From Staphylococcus arlettae (GTDB lineage: Bacteria > Bacillota > Bacilli > Staphylococcales > Staphylococcaceae): a DNA stretch of 64,000 nt. The DNA lies in assembly GCF_002902345.1 (NCBI RefSeq), contig NZ_PPQB01000005.1, forward strand, positions 632,168 through 696,167, in the 5' to 3' direction. Position numbers and translations under genes: made by a program. Positions 56,302 to 64,000 of the stretch are shown one piece after another. The notes under the pieces are model-generated. The model worked only from the letters and a program-made list of their open reading frames with translations, was not told where the DNA came from and did no database searches. The first letter of the stretch is position 1; each line of letters opens with the position of its first letter.

Positions 56302-56680
56302 TATTACGCACTACCTTTACATTGTCGTTCTTCAGGCTCATTCCTTCATCTTTAGCCTTGTCGTAAATGCGTTCATAAGAAGAGTTCTTTTTAATTTCAG
56401 ATTCAATTGCGCTGTTCTCACTTGCTTGTTTTTCAATTTTTGTATCTAAATCTGCAATTTTACCTCGAGTATCATACGCATCCATTTTTAAAGATAGCAT
56501 ATATATACTTATCAAAGCAATAATTGTTATTAATCCTATGTATAACATTTTTTCAAACTTCGTTAATTGTACTACAACTTTCTTCTTTACCGTTTTGGTT
56601 TGTGGTTTTGTCGAGGGTTGTCTCTCAGGAGAATGTTGTTCTGCTTCATTATATGGTTCGTAAATTTTTTCTACAGCCAC
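56282..56680 (-). CDS. ftsL: Cell-division protein FtsL
   Basis: Small bitopic division protein that works with DivIB and DivIC to activate septal synthesis. The 132-residue protein has a cytoplasmic part (about 1-44) rich in Glu, Pro, Thr and Lys, a transmembrane helix (about 45-65), and an extracellular coiled coil of leucine-zipper type (ADLDTKIEKQASENSAIESEI). It lies 14 bases after rsmH and overlaps pbp1. Position and topology identify it, since FtsL is poorly conserved in sequence. Confidence 0.93.
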   Translation of the reverse strand: MAVEKIYEPYNEAEQHSPERQPSTKPQTKTVKKKVVVQLTKFEKMLYIGLITIIALISIYMLSLKMDAYDTRGKIADLDTKIEKQASENSAIESEIKKNSSYERIYDKAKDEGMSLKNDNVKVVRNNGEAKN

Positions 56681-56694
56681 TCAAGGTTCACTCC

Positions 56695-57630
56695 TTATTT
56701 TAAAATTTCTGCAACACGTAACTTGGCACTACGCGCTCTATTATTACTATCTGTATCTTCATCAGTAGCAGTAATGGGCTTACGGTTAACACGTTTTAAT
56801 TTAGGCGTGTATGCTTCAGGTATAACTGGTAATCCCCTTGGAACTTCAGGTCCTTTTTCATATTCTTGGAACATTTGTTTACACAAACGATCTTCTAATG
56901 AATGGAAGGTAATAACTGAAATTCTACCGTTTACTTCTACATAATTAATAGCTTGTTCTAAAGAATCTTCAAATGCTGCTAATTCATCATTAACTGCGAT
57001 CCTAATAGCTTGAAAAATTCGTTTTGCTGGATGTCCACCTTTGCGTCGTGCTTTTGCTGGAATACCTTCCTTGATACTTTCGACTAATTCTAACGTTGTC
57101 TCAATAGGTTTAAGTTCTCTGTTTTGTTCTATGCGTCGGGCGATTTGTTTTGCAAATTTTTCTTCGCCATAACGATGAAAAATTCTTACTAACTCTTCAA
57201 ACTTCCATTCATTAACAACTTCGTACGCTGATAACTCCTGTGTCTGATCCATACGCATATCAAGTTTTGCATCATGATGATAACTAAAACCTCTTTCAGG
57301 TACATCTAATTGTGGACTAGATACACCCAAGTCATAATAAATGCCATCAACTTTTTCAATATTTAATTCATTTAAAATTTCAGATAATTCACGGAAGTTA
57401 CTATGAACAAATGTCACTTTGTGTAAATGTTCTTTCAATACATTTTTCGCATTTTCAATGGCTGTAGTATCTTGATCTATTGCAATCAAATGTCCATTAT
57501 CACTTAATTGATTCAGTAAATATTGGGCATGACCTGCTCCACCAAGCGTACAGTCGACATACACACCATCTTCTTTAATATTCAAATAATCAATGGTTTC
57601 TTTTAGCATTACGCTGATATGATGAAACAA
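56695..57630 (-). CDS. rsmH: 16S rRNA (C1402-N4) methyltransferase RsmH
   Basis: SAM-dependent methyltransferase that modifies C1402 in the ribosomal P site. The 311-residue protein shows [13 protein letters not shown], the SAM loop [11 protein letters not shown] near residues 26-36, [10 protein letters not shown] near 103, the [19 protein letters not shown] segment near 200-218 and [11 protein letters not shown] near 235. It lies 14 bases after mraZ, as in nearly all dcw clusters. Confidence 0.98.
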   Translation of the reverse strand: MFHHISVMLKETIDYLNIKEDGVYVDCTLGGAGHAQYLLNQLSDNGHLIAIDQDTTAIENAKNVLKEHLHKVTFVHSNFRELSEILNELNIEKVDGIYYDLGVSSPQLDVPERGFSYHHDAKLDMRMDQTQELSAYEVVNEWKFEELVRIFHRYGEEKFAKQIARRIEQNRELKPIETTLELVESIKEGIPAKARRKGGHPAKRIFQAIRIAVNDELAAFEDSLEQAINYVEVNGRISVITFHSLEDRLCKQMFQEYEKGPEVPRGLPVIPEAYTPKLKRVNRKPITATDEDTDSNNRARSAKLRVAEILK

Positions 57631-57644
57631 TTCAATTCCTCCAT

Positions 57645-58076
57645 TTAAAAATCAAAATCTATTAAATCTTCAGCAATCTCCTCGAAACTATCTTCTGACT
57701 CGTCATAGAAGTTATTCCAAGTATCTCTATCCCAAATTTCAATGCGGTTAGATACACCGATCACTGTACATTCTTTAGTTAAATTTGCGTATTGTCTTAG
57801 ATTTTGTGGGATATTAATACGTCCCTGCTTGTCCAACTCAACTTCAGTAGCACCTGAAAAGAACATACGCATAAATTTACGTGCGTCTTTTTTTGTCATT
57901 GGTAAAGATTTCATCTTCTCTTCAATAACTTGCCACTCTTCTAAAGTGTAACCAAACAGGCATTTATCAAGGCCTCTGGTGATAATAAAACGTTCATTTA
58001 GGTCATATCGAAATTTAGATGGAACAATCATACGTCCTTTTGTATCTAATTGGTGTTCGTATTCACCCATGAACAT
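57645..58076 (-). CDS. mraZ: Transcriptional regulator MraZ
   Basis: DNA-binding protein of the SpoVT-AbrB type that regulates the dcw promoter in other bacteria. The 143-residue protein has two related half-repeats, each with the DTKGRM(I)V or DKQGRINIP signature near residues 11-17 and 83-91. Its length and sequence nearly match S. aureus. It is the first gene of the dcw cluster. The operator, usually GTGGG repeats, is suggested by GTGGAGG and GTGGGGAGATGTGG in the leader on the minus strand around 58100-58140. Confidence 0.95.
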   Translation of the reverse strand: MFMGEYEHQLDTKGRMIVPSKFRYDLNERFIITRGLDKCLFGYTLEEWQVIEEKMKSLPMTKKDARKFMRMFFSGATEVELDKQGRINIPQNLRQYANLTKECTVIGVSNRIEIWDRDTWNNFYDESEDSFEEIAEDLIDFDF

Positions 58077-58104
58077 TTATACTCACCTCACCTTCCCATA
58101 TATA

Positions 58105-58140
58105 TAATTTACCACATCTCCCCACTATCCTCCACTAATT
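58105..58140 (-). promoter_or_regulatory. Possible MraZ operator (GTGG-type repeats) before mraZ
   Basis: Between the bshC terminator and mraZ, the minus strand carries GTGGAGGATAGTGGGGAG and then ATGTGG, i.e. three GTGG-like repeats spaced about ten bases apart. In other bacteria MraZ binds tandem GTGG repeats at its own promoter. A TATAAT-like box (TTGTATAAT) lies just upstream. The spacing suits MraZ, but the match is short and was not tested. Confidence 0.4.
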
Positions 58141-58173
58141 ATACAAATTTCACCAAAATTTTGTTTATACAAA

Positions 58174-58211
58174 CAAAAAAAGCCCGATTTATCAATACGA
58201 TAAATCGGGCT
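58174..58211 (-). terminator. Terminator downstream of bshC
   Basis: A 13-base-pair perfect stem, AGCCCGATTTATC (58181-58193) with GATAAATCGGGCT (58199-58211), is followed on the minus strand by TTTTTTTG. It separates bshC from the dcw cluster. Confidence 0.92.
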
Positions 58212-58225
58212 AAATCCTTATGTTA

Positions 58226-59839
58226 TCAAGGTTTTAAGATAATATGATCAAAAGTGTAACGAAGTGGTGGATAAGTGGAGGGACTGAACACATCTATCCC
58301 ATATTCGTTCATTATTTGTAGTGGATTCCAAATTCTTTCTTGTAATCCATCCATTGGGTGGAGAGATTCATTTATTTCATTAAAGTGTTTCATACTAATT
58401 GCATTTTCACGTTCTATGTTTAATAAATAACGTTTGAGCAAATAATCATACTGTGTTAAATGGATATCATTGTTTTTTGCAACTAATTGCTCATTATCAT
58501 TATTACCTGCCACTTCAGATTTTATTGTTTCATAAAATGATTGTTGTTGTTGTTTCATTTCTTCAATTTGATCAATTACAGTTTGAGATGCGTGTTCACG
58601 AATAAAAGATGCTTTAGCATTATGGACACCATTTGTTAAAATGTCATCTACTGATAGTTGATATTTATTGATTACTTTTTCAATTCTTTCATTAATATAG
58701 CTGATTCTTAAACGAGGTAAAACTATCGGCATATCTACAGATAACGTGTTAAACACGCCGTGTAACTCTGCCCAATATTTAATTTCACTTGGCCCTCCTA
58801 TAAAAGCAACTGTATTAAATAGCCATTCTTCCATTAGCGGTCTAGTCACAACATTATTTGAGAACCTTTCTGGCTCTTGTTCCGCAAGCTGTAAGAGCTC
58901 ATGTTTTGAGTAACGTTTGTCAGACTTAGTTAATACAAATTCACCATTTTCATAAGAAATTAATTGGCGCATATTATCTTCTTCTAAAAATAAATGTACA
59001 TTTGTATTCGTTTGAATCATTTGATTTAGTCCAGCTGCCATTGTTTGCCCCTGTGTGGCTCTAAATGCATGATCAATAGTTTCATGTTGCTCAATAATTG
59101 TTTGGATAAATGGTTTTTCTATTTGACGCAAGTCAGGATTATGCGCGTCAATTAACAATAATCCATAAGCTTTAAACACTTCATGTAATAAAGCTTTAAA
59201 TATATCAGTCCAGCTGTCATAACGCTCTATTATTGAGTGGCACAATTCTATTAATTCTTTTGTATGATTTGTTTCCGGCTGTTGTTTTAAAAATTGCTTC
59301 AATGCATCTTTCAATTGCAATTTGTTTGGATAATAATTAGAGACGCTTGTTTCAGGAGGCTCCATTGTATGATATTTAGTTTTATATAATTTCGCTTCCT
59401 TATTATTATACGTAAATGTATGATTTACTTCTTCAAAGTCATGATCTTCACCAGCGATCCAGAACACTGGGATAACTTGTTGATTATATTTGGAAGAAAG
59501 CGAATTACTTAATGAGATAATAGAAAAAATTTTATGAAATGTATATAACGGACCTCCAAACAAACCCGCTTGTTGGCCTCCTATTATAACTTTAGCCCCC
59601 TGTTGTAACTGAGCAATATTATTTTCTTGAGCTTCACTAAGTGATAAATCTTCCATGTAGTTACTGATAACTGCAGCTACAGCTTTTTCTCGACCATTTG
59701 TAGCTTGATCTAGTTTCAACTTATAATTTTGTTCATTCATAGCATCATAATTATAAAAAGCTGCTAATGTAGAATCACTATTTTTAATTTTTTCTATAAA
59801 TTGATCTTTATCATTTAATTTCGTTGTCATACAATCCAT
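58226..59839 (-). CDS. bshC: Bacillithiol synthase BshC
   Basis: Cysteine-adding enzyme that completes bacillithiol, the low-molecular-weight thiol of Firmicutes. The 537-residue protein matches family length. It has the N-terminal Rossmann-like part with [20 protein letters not shown] near residues 84-103 and [19 protein letters not shown] near 120-138, a long coiled coil (about 395-455), and the C-terminal [19 protein letters not shown] segment. It is upstream of mraZ, a common Firmicute position, and divergent from the next gene. Confidence 0.96.
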   Translation of the reverse strand: MDCMTTKLNDKDQFIEKIKNSDSTLAAFYNYDAMNEQNYKLKLDQATNGREKAVAAVISNYMEDLSLSEAQENNIAQLQQGAKVIIGGQQAGLFGGPLYTFHKIFSIISLSNSLSSKYNQQVIPVFWIAGEDHDFEEVNHTFTYNNKEAKLYKTKYHTMEPPETSVSNYYPNKLQLKDALKQFLKQQPETNHTKELIELCHSIIERYDSWTDIFKALLHEVFKAYGLLLIDAHNPDLRQIEKPFIQTIIEQHETIDHAFRATQGQTMAAGLNQMIQTNTNVHLFLEEDNMRQLISYENGEFVLTKSDKRYSKHELLQLAEQEPERFSNNVVTRPLMEEWLFNTVAFIGGPSEIKYWAELHGVFNTLSVDMPIVLPRLRISYINERIEKVINKYQLSVDDILTNGVHNAKASFIREHASQTVIDQIEEMKQQQQSFYETIKSEVAGNNDNEQLVAKNNDIHLTQYDYLLKRYLLNIERENAISMKHFNEINESLHPMDGLQERIWNPLQIMNEYGIDVFSPSTYPPLRYTFDHIILKP

Positions 59840-60027
59840 TCGTAATTCTCCTTATGTTACTCTATTCCTAATAAGTATAAAGTTTATATTCTTCAATGAC
59901 AATTTAACGGCTTACAAATTTTAAATTTTTTCTATAACCTAATACATCCATTATTGTAATAATATCTCTGCCACAGTTTTAAACTATCGGAAACAAAATG
60001 ATTTATATACGTTTAGAACATTGTTTA

Positions 60028-60057
60028 TTGTACTAATATAATAGAAATAGGTATAAT
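60028..60057 (+). promoter_or_regulatory. Promoter of the YlbP-like acetyltransferase gene
   Basis: TTGTAC (60028-60033) and TATAAT (60052-60057) are 18 bases apart, about 30 bases before the start codon and AAAAGGGGG ribosome binding site. The 59840-60087 gap is the divergent promoter region shared with bshC. Confidence 0.6.
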
Positions 60058-60087
60058 AAAGTTAATACTAAAAAGGGGGAAGATGCT

Positions 60088-60528
60088 ATGTCTGAAGTAA
60101 AGCGTCTTGATATTAACTATAAAACTGATGAACTATTCGAAGATTTTAGAAACTTCGGAAATAAAGATTTATATCTTGTAGATGAGCTTCGTGGAGAAAT
60201 GATTGACGCTAGTTCCGACTCTCCATTTTACGGCGTTTACGTCGGTGATAGACTCGGTGCAAGGATGGCTTTATATAGAAAAGGAGAAGTTGAAGAAGAA
60301 CACTTCCCTAACTTCGATGATTATTTAGTAATTTGGAAATTAGAAGTATTAAAAGACTTCCAAAATCGTGGTTATGGTACTGATCTATTAGACTTCGCAA
60401 AATCTCAAGATTTGCCTATAAAAGTCATTGCTCGTAATCAATCTAAGCAATTTTTCCTTAAACATGGCTTTAAAGATTTAGAGCAACAAAATAATGAAAA
60501 CCATGACATTTTAACATGGGAACCATAA
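60088..60528 (+). CDS. GNAT-family acetyltransferase (YlbP-like)
   Basis: A 146-residue acetyltransferase of the YlbP type, which is nearly always beside bshC/mraZ in staphylococci and bacilli. The acetyl-CoA loop region reads LEVLKDFQNRGYGTDLLDFAKS near residues 91-112. The SDSPFYGVYVGDRLGARMALY segment near 47-67 is strongly conserved. Ribosome binding site AAAAGGGGGAAG. The substrate is unknown. Confidence 0.88.
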   Translation: MSEVKRLDINYKTDELFEDFRNFGNKDLYLVDELRGEMIDASSDSPFYGVYVGDRLGARMALYRKGEVEEEHFPNFDDYLVIWKLEVLKDFQNRGYGTDLLDFAKSQDLPIKVIARNQSKQFFLKHGFKDLEQQNNENHDILTWEP

Positions 60529-60532
60529 AATA

Positions 60533-60565
60533 AAAGGTTGTGTGGCTTTTTGCTACACAACCTTT
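60533..60565. terminator. Bidirectional terminator between the YlbP-like gene and the nucleotidase
   Basis: AAAGGTTGTGTGGC (60533-60546) pairs with GCTACACAACCTTT (60552-60565) with one mismatch, and is followed by T on the plus strand and preceded by A residues. It serves two convergent genes. Confidence 0.88.
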
Positions 60566-60567
60566 TT

Positions 60568-61251
60568 CTATATAATAGTTAATAATTCATCAAATGATTG
60601 AATAGTATAATCAGCATGTATTTGTGTATTATTAGTATTCTGTCTTGGATTAAACCAACAGGTTGCAATTGCTGCATTTTTCCCACCGAGAATATCCGAA
60701 GTTAAAGAATCTCCTATAATGATACTATTTTTACGTTTTTCATGGCCAATTGTATTAAAAACGTAATCAAAAAATTCGGGCATTGGCTTTTGAAAACCTG
60801 TCTGTTCTGATACGAAGACGCCTTTAAAATAATCTTTAAATAAAGACTTAGCAATACGCTTTTCTTGGGTTTCTAATACGCCATTTGTAACAATATACAA
60901 ATCATGCACTTTGCTTAATTGACGTAATGTAGTTAAAGTATGTTCAAAATAACTTAAAGGCGCATTTGCTAAAGCGTCTCGAAAAACTTGATCGGCATGA
61001 GCACCATTGACATTCATTTTATGTAATGCAAAATAAGCTTCAAATCGCTTACTCAATACCTCTTCCTTAGTTAAACGTTCATTTTGGAATGCTTCCCAAT
61101 GCGCTTGGTTAATCTCTTTGAATGTTATTAAATCTTGTTCATTTAATGTTAATTGATAATTTTCTGCCAAAGCATAAAAAGCAAATTCTTCGGCGTCGTT
61201 AAAATTAACCAATGTGTCATCAAAATCTAGAAGTACCGTTTTTCTAGTCAT
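60568..61251 (-). CDS. HAD-superfamily YjjG-type pyrimidine nucleotidase
   Basis: A 227-residue haloacid-dehalogenase-fold phosphatase with all four motifs: DFDDTLVNF (motif I, near residue 9), the serine/threonine in YIVTNGVLE (motif II), the lysine in GFQKPMPEFF (motif III) and IIIGDSLTSDILGGKNA (motif IV). The family removes phosphate from noncanonical nucleotides and pyrimidine nucleotides. The assignment to YjjG rests on the fold and conserved neighbourhood, not a test. Convergent with the preceding gene. Confidence 0.9.
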   Translation of the reverse strand: MTRKTVLLDFDDTLVNFNDAEEFAFYALAENYQLTLNEQDLITFKEINQAHWEAFQNERLTKEEVLSKRFEAYFALHKMNVNGAHADQVFRDALANAPLSYFEHTLTTLRQLSKVHDLYIVTNGVLETQEKRIAKSLFKDYFKGVFVSEQTGFQKPMPEFFDYVFNTIGHEKRKNSIIIGDSLTSDILGGKNAAIATCWFNPRQNTNNTQIHADYTIQSFDELLTII

Positions 61252-61529
61252 ATCTTAATCTCCAATCTATGCTACCTATAAGATTAGTTTAACAATTTAT
61301 CGAATATAGAAAAAGACTAAGGTGTATACCCTAGCATAATATTGTCTTCGACAAGCCTATATGCAAAATTTAAAACTAATATCGCATCAACATAGCGCAA
61401 CAAATGATTGTTAGTAACTAATTCATAATCAAAAATCATTTCATATTGCTATCTTTTACCAATTAATTAACAGAATAAACATCACTACTGTTTAATTTAT
61501 ATATTATAATATTTTGGGTAATATTAGCA

Positions 61530-61651
61530 GTGATTTATGCCGACTCCTGCGGTAATAGCACCCGCCGAAGACTACAGGCTGAGGCAGTGCCCGAGGAAAG
61601 CGTGCATAAAAAAACTGCCTACAAAAGTCAGAAACTTTGTCGACAGTCTAA
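61530..61651 (-). repeat. Dispersed GC-rich intergenic repeat, copy C
   Basis: Third copy, in the opposite orientation to copies A and B. Read on the minus strand it starts AGACTGTCGACAAAGTTT like copy A and ends GGCATAAATCACT like copy B, so comparing the three gives full ends of an element of about 120 bases. It shares the CACTGCCTCAGCCTG core and CCGCAGGAGTC. It lies in the gap 61252-61722 and the sequence on either side has no gene that I can support. Confidence 0.82.
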
Positions 61652-61722
61652 GGTTAAGGTACATACCCTAACCCATCACAATTTTTCTTTACCGTTAATC
61701 CATTAATTATACTTAGCAACAA

Positions 61723-61884
61723 TTATTTGTGTTGTAATTTCTTCATTATTTTATCAATATATTTAGAAAAATCCTTACCTTTTCTTTTTCTTACTTGGTC
61801 ATTAACTTTATGCAAACCTTGTTCAAGTTTGCCATTTTCAACATATTTATTTAAACTTTTTTGTAATTTATCCTTCAATGTCAT
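61723..61884 (-). CDS. Small 53-residue basic protein
   Basis: An open frame from ATG at 61884 to TAA at 61723-61725 encodes MTLKDKLQKSLNKYVENGKL…DFSKYIDKIMKKLQHK. GGAGAG abuts the ATG, so the TTG two codons on (61878) is perhaps the real start, with about 6 bases of spacing. The product is short, lysine-rich and helical in look, with no membrane segment. Codon use looks like that of its neighbours. I do not recognise it. A plus-strand frame over the same bases has no ribosome binding site and is probably a shadow. Confidence 0.55.
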   Translation of the reverse strand: MTLKDKLQKSLNKYVENGKLEQGLHKVNDQVRKRKGKDFSKYIDKIMKKLQHK

Positions 61885-62006
61885 CTCTCCAGACAAGCTT
61901 ATTTTTCTAACTTTAATTGTTACTCCACAGATAATAGCATATTCAATTTACAATACGATTACTGCACAATTAAAAAATGTATAATTTTTATAAAGATTAT
62001 TAAAAT

Positions 62007-62030
62007 AAGGCAATCGCAACCGATTGCCTT
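62007..62030. terminator. Hairpin upstream of the small 53-residue gene
   Basis: AAGGCAATCG (62007-62016) pairs perfectly with CGATTGCCTT (62021-62030), with a 4-base loop. On the plus strand the tail is TACAAATG and on the minus strand ATTTTAATAAT, so the minus-strand use is more plausible. It closes the cluster of hairpins described at 62074-62143. Confidence 0.6.
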
Positions 62031-62073
62031 TACAAATGAATGTCTTTGTTCATTAACATGAAGTAATTTAAAT

Positions 62074-62143
62074 TACATCTTAGTTTGAGCATAACTAGAT
62101 GTAGAGAACTTTTTAGTTACAAGTTTGCACAATAACTTGTAAC
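62074..62143. repeat. Two inverted repeats in a gene-free region
   Basis: TACATCT (62074-62080) pairs with AGATGTA (62097-62103). A perfect 10-base repeat, GTTACAAGTT (62116-62125), is paired with AACTTGTAAC (62134-62143), separated by TGCACAAT. They lie within the 62031-62537 gap, which holds no gene I can support. They could be operators or part of a structured RNA read on the minus strand that would end at 62007-62030. Confidence 0.5.
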
Positions 62144-62537
62144 ATATTTGTAATATATCATTAATTTCATTGAAAAGAAATAGTAATATAAATAATAAGA
62201 CTATATACTTACATAGATATACACATTTTATTACATTATTCACAAAATGGAGTTGATTAGCTACATAATCGCATGTACAAAGGTTATAAATTTACTTTAG
62301 TTAATTTATTTTTCTACTATAACTAACAAAAATCCATGTGCTTTTGTTATAAATCTAAATTTTCATACAATTAAATTACGTTAATTAAAATATCATCATG
62401 AATGTTTCATACTTCACTTCACTATGATAGTTCAGAAAGCGCGCTACTTTTTATGCAAATTACATATTTTACTTATCATATTGATTTTATATTTTCTTAG
62501 TAAGTGTAATTTACACTAGAACTATTTTGCTATTCAT

Positions 62538-63368
62538 TTATGCAGTTTCTATACCATCACAAAAATTTTTCAATTCAGTAAAGTTTTTGTACCTATTGTC
62601 ATTTACCTTCAACTTTTTCCTATCTTGTAAAAACTGCTCAGGTGGCACACCAAATACACTTTTAAAATTCTTATTATACGTTGAATAATTTTTATATCCG
62701 TACTTTTCATAGAAGCCTTCAGTAGTTTGAGTTATTAACATCTCCAACGCTATTTTATATATTTTAAATTTCTTGATATAGTTTCCCATAGTAATATTCA
62801 TCTCTTTTGAAAATAGTCGCGACAGATAACTTGGATTTACATAAAATTGCTGTGCTAAATCGTTTAGTGTTAAACCTTGCTGATAATTAACGTTAATATA
62901 ATCCAATACTTGTTTGATTACAGGACTCAGAACCTTAATATCGTCTGGATTATAATAATTATACATACGCACATAATTTATAAGTTTTATAACACTAACA
63001 TCAGCATCGAACCACTGTTGTTTTTTAATTTGTGATATAACTTCTAAAAAATGCCGCTTCAAAAAATCATGTCTTTCTGAGTAAACACTCTTTTCATGCT
63101 CTATGTTATAAAAAGCAAACCTATTGAAAATAAGCACGTTCATACTTAATTCTATTAACACACCAGTAAATTTAATGAGTGGTAATTGATCATAAGGTGT
63201 AAGTACAAAGATTTCACCCTGCATATATTGAATTGAATTCATATCCTTTTTAATTGCAATAGTACCCGCAGCGACGAAACAAATTTTAACTTCATCACTG
63301 TTTCCAAATACTTCCATACAATTAGTATGTATATTATAACGGTAATCTATAAAACCACTCCTCTTCAT
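62538..63368 (-). CDS. AraC-family transcriptional regulator
   Basis: A 276-residue regulator. The N-terminal part (about 1-150) looks like a cupin-type sensory domain but has no recognisable ligand motif. The C-terminal AraC DNA-binding domain (about 165-262) has two helix-turn-helix elements: GLTLNDLAQQFYVNPSYLSRLFSKE and the second with GFYEKYGYKNYSTYNKNFKSVFGVPPEQFLQ. It stands alone with long gene-free flanks (62031-62537 and 63369-64000), so its target genes cannot be named from this window. Confidence 0.88.
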   Translation of the reverse strand: MKRSGFIDYRYNIHTNCMEVFGNSDEVKICFVAAGTIAIKKDMNSIQYMQGEIFVLTPYDQLPLIKFTGVLIELSMNVLIFNRFAFYNIEHEKSVYSERHDFLKRHFLEVISQIKKQQWFDADVSVIKLINYVRMYNYYNPDDIKVLSPVIKQVLDYINVNYQQGLTLNDLAQQFYVNPSYLSRLFSKEMNITMGNYIKKFKIYKIALEMLITQTTEGFYEKYGYKNYSTYNKNFKSVFGVPPEQFLQDRKKLKVNDNRYKNFTELKNFCDGIETA

Positions 63369-63856
63369 ATTTACTAATTATTACTAAACATGCTTATTTC
63401 TTTATTAATCTCACATTACTTAGTATTTATAAAATCACGTCATACGATGATAAATACAAAACGTAAATTATTTTATTCAAGTGTGTAGCTCATTATGCCA
63501 TCTATATTAAAAGTTAATACTTCGTCCAAACATTGTTATTTATGTATCTTTTTTTAAATTATAGTTTTTAAGACTATTCATATAATAAGCTTCTCTTTAT
63601 AAATACGTAAATAGCATTCAATTTAAAAGTAAAATTTTTAAATTGAACAGTAAAAGCTCATTTCATCAGTGGATGATGCTGAATCAAATGACTAAATCTT
63701 GTTACACAAACTACTCTCCATATTACTTATAGTGTCCCTTTTTTTACTATTGTAATGACTATTACGCTCTTTTCACTTTTATTTGCTACACTGTATTTAG
63801 TCGATATATCCTATCGACAAACATTTAGTATTATTGCCAATCTCAAGTTTAAGAAT

Positions 63857-63894
63857 AAACAGCATTTACTCTTTAGAGTTGGTGCTGTTTTTTT
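63857..63894 (+). terminator. Orphan rho-independent terminator
   Basis: AAACAGCA (63857-63864) pairs with TGCTGTTT (63883-63890), and ACTC with GAGT inside. A TTTT tail follows. No gene on the plus strand ends here, so it could end a small RNA or an unrecognised short gene. The rest of 63369-64000 is AT-rich. The last bases contain ATGAAAATTACAAAATGTGG and GGAGAAAGAAGG, which look like the approach to a gene outside the window. Confidence 0.6.
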
Positions 63895-64000
63895 AATTAT
63901 TAATCTTATCAAGTTGCCTATTCATAATGGGATTGTTATCCCCTTTACTATATTGTGACTAAGATGAAAATTACAAAATGTGGAGAAAGAAGGATAATTC

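Noticed and set aside
58077-58225. A strong standard promoter for mraZ
   Set aside because: A TATAAT-like box is present but no good -35 at 17 bases. Only the GTGG repeats were reported, with low confidence.
61727-61984. An 85-codon plus-strand open frame
   Set aside because: It lies antisense to the 53-residue minus-strand gene, which has better amino-acid composition and a ribosome binding site. There is no such site for the plus-strand frame.
63755-63958. A 67-codon plus-strand open frame with hydrophobic content
   Set aside because: It has no ribosome binding site, and a clear rho-independent terminator lies inside it (63857-63894). It is probably not coding.

Overview
The window is a low-GC Firmicute chromosome segment that I assign to the genus Staphylococcus, probably a coagulase-negative species. 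The gene order recG–sdaA–fakA–rpmB–thiN–rpe–rsgA–pknB–stp–rlmN–rsmB–fmt–def–priA–coaBC–rpoZ–gmk–rqcH–pyr operon–rluD–lspA–ileS–divIVA–ylmH–yggT–sepF–ftsZ–ftsA–divIB–murD–mraY–pbp1–ftsL–rsmH–mraZ–bshC, and the close protein similarity to S. aureus as I remember it, support this. The species itself cannot be fixed from the sequence alone.

Layout. 0–1.8 kb: a secreted thermolysin-type metalloprotease beside recG. 1.8–7.8 kb: recG, L-serine dehydratase (sdaAA/sdaAB), fatty acid kinase fakA and an Asp23-family gene. 8–17.2 kb: rpmB (+ strand), then a long minus-strand run of translation, cofactor and signalling genes: thiN, rpe, rsgA, the PASTA kinase/phosphatase pair, rlmN, rsmB, fmt and a degenerate deformylase. 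17.2–19.4 kb: an accessory-looking insertion with a GNAT gene and two copies of a dispersed repeat. 19.4–25.9 kb: priA, coaBC, rpoZ, gmk and rqcH. 25.9–27.9 kb: small accessory genes. 27.9–38.0 kb: the complete de novo pyrimidine operon pyrRPBC-carAB-pyrFE, with a pyrR-type promoter and two PyrR attenuators. 38.1–45.7 kb: rluD, lspA, a dioxygenase-like VOC gene, ileS with a T-box, divIVA, ylmH and yggT. 45.7–58.1 kb: sepF and the division/cell-wall (dcw) cluster. 58.2–61.3 kb: bshC, a GNAT gene and a nucleotidase. 61.3–64 kb: intergenic-rich accessory DNA with a third repeat copy, a 53-codon gene, clustered hairpins and an AraC-type regulator.

Most of the window is core chromosome with well-known functions: growth and division control, nucleotide synthesis and translation. 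I found no CRISPR array, prophage, insertion sequence, tRNA/rRNA or new defence system. The points most worth a second look are: ylmH appears to lack any standard start codon and to begin at AUA; a roughly 120-bp GC-rich dispersed repeat has boundaries that can be set by comparing copies; DivIB lacks the long cytoplasmic tail of S. aureus; the deformylase-like protein has lost metal-binding and catalytic residues; and there are candidate small RNAs or peptides in the right-hand intergenic DNA.
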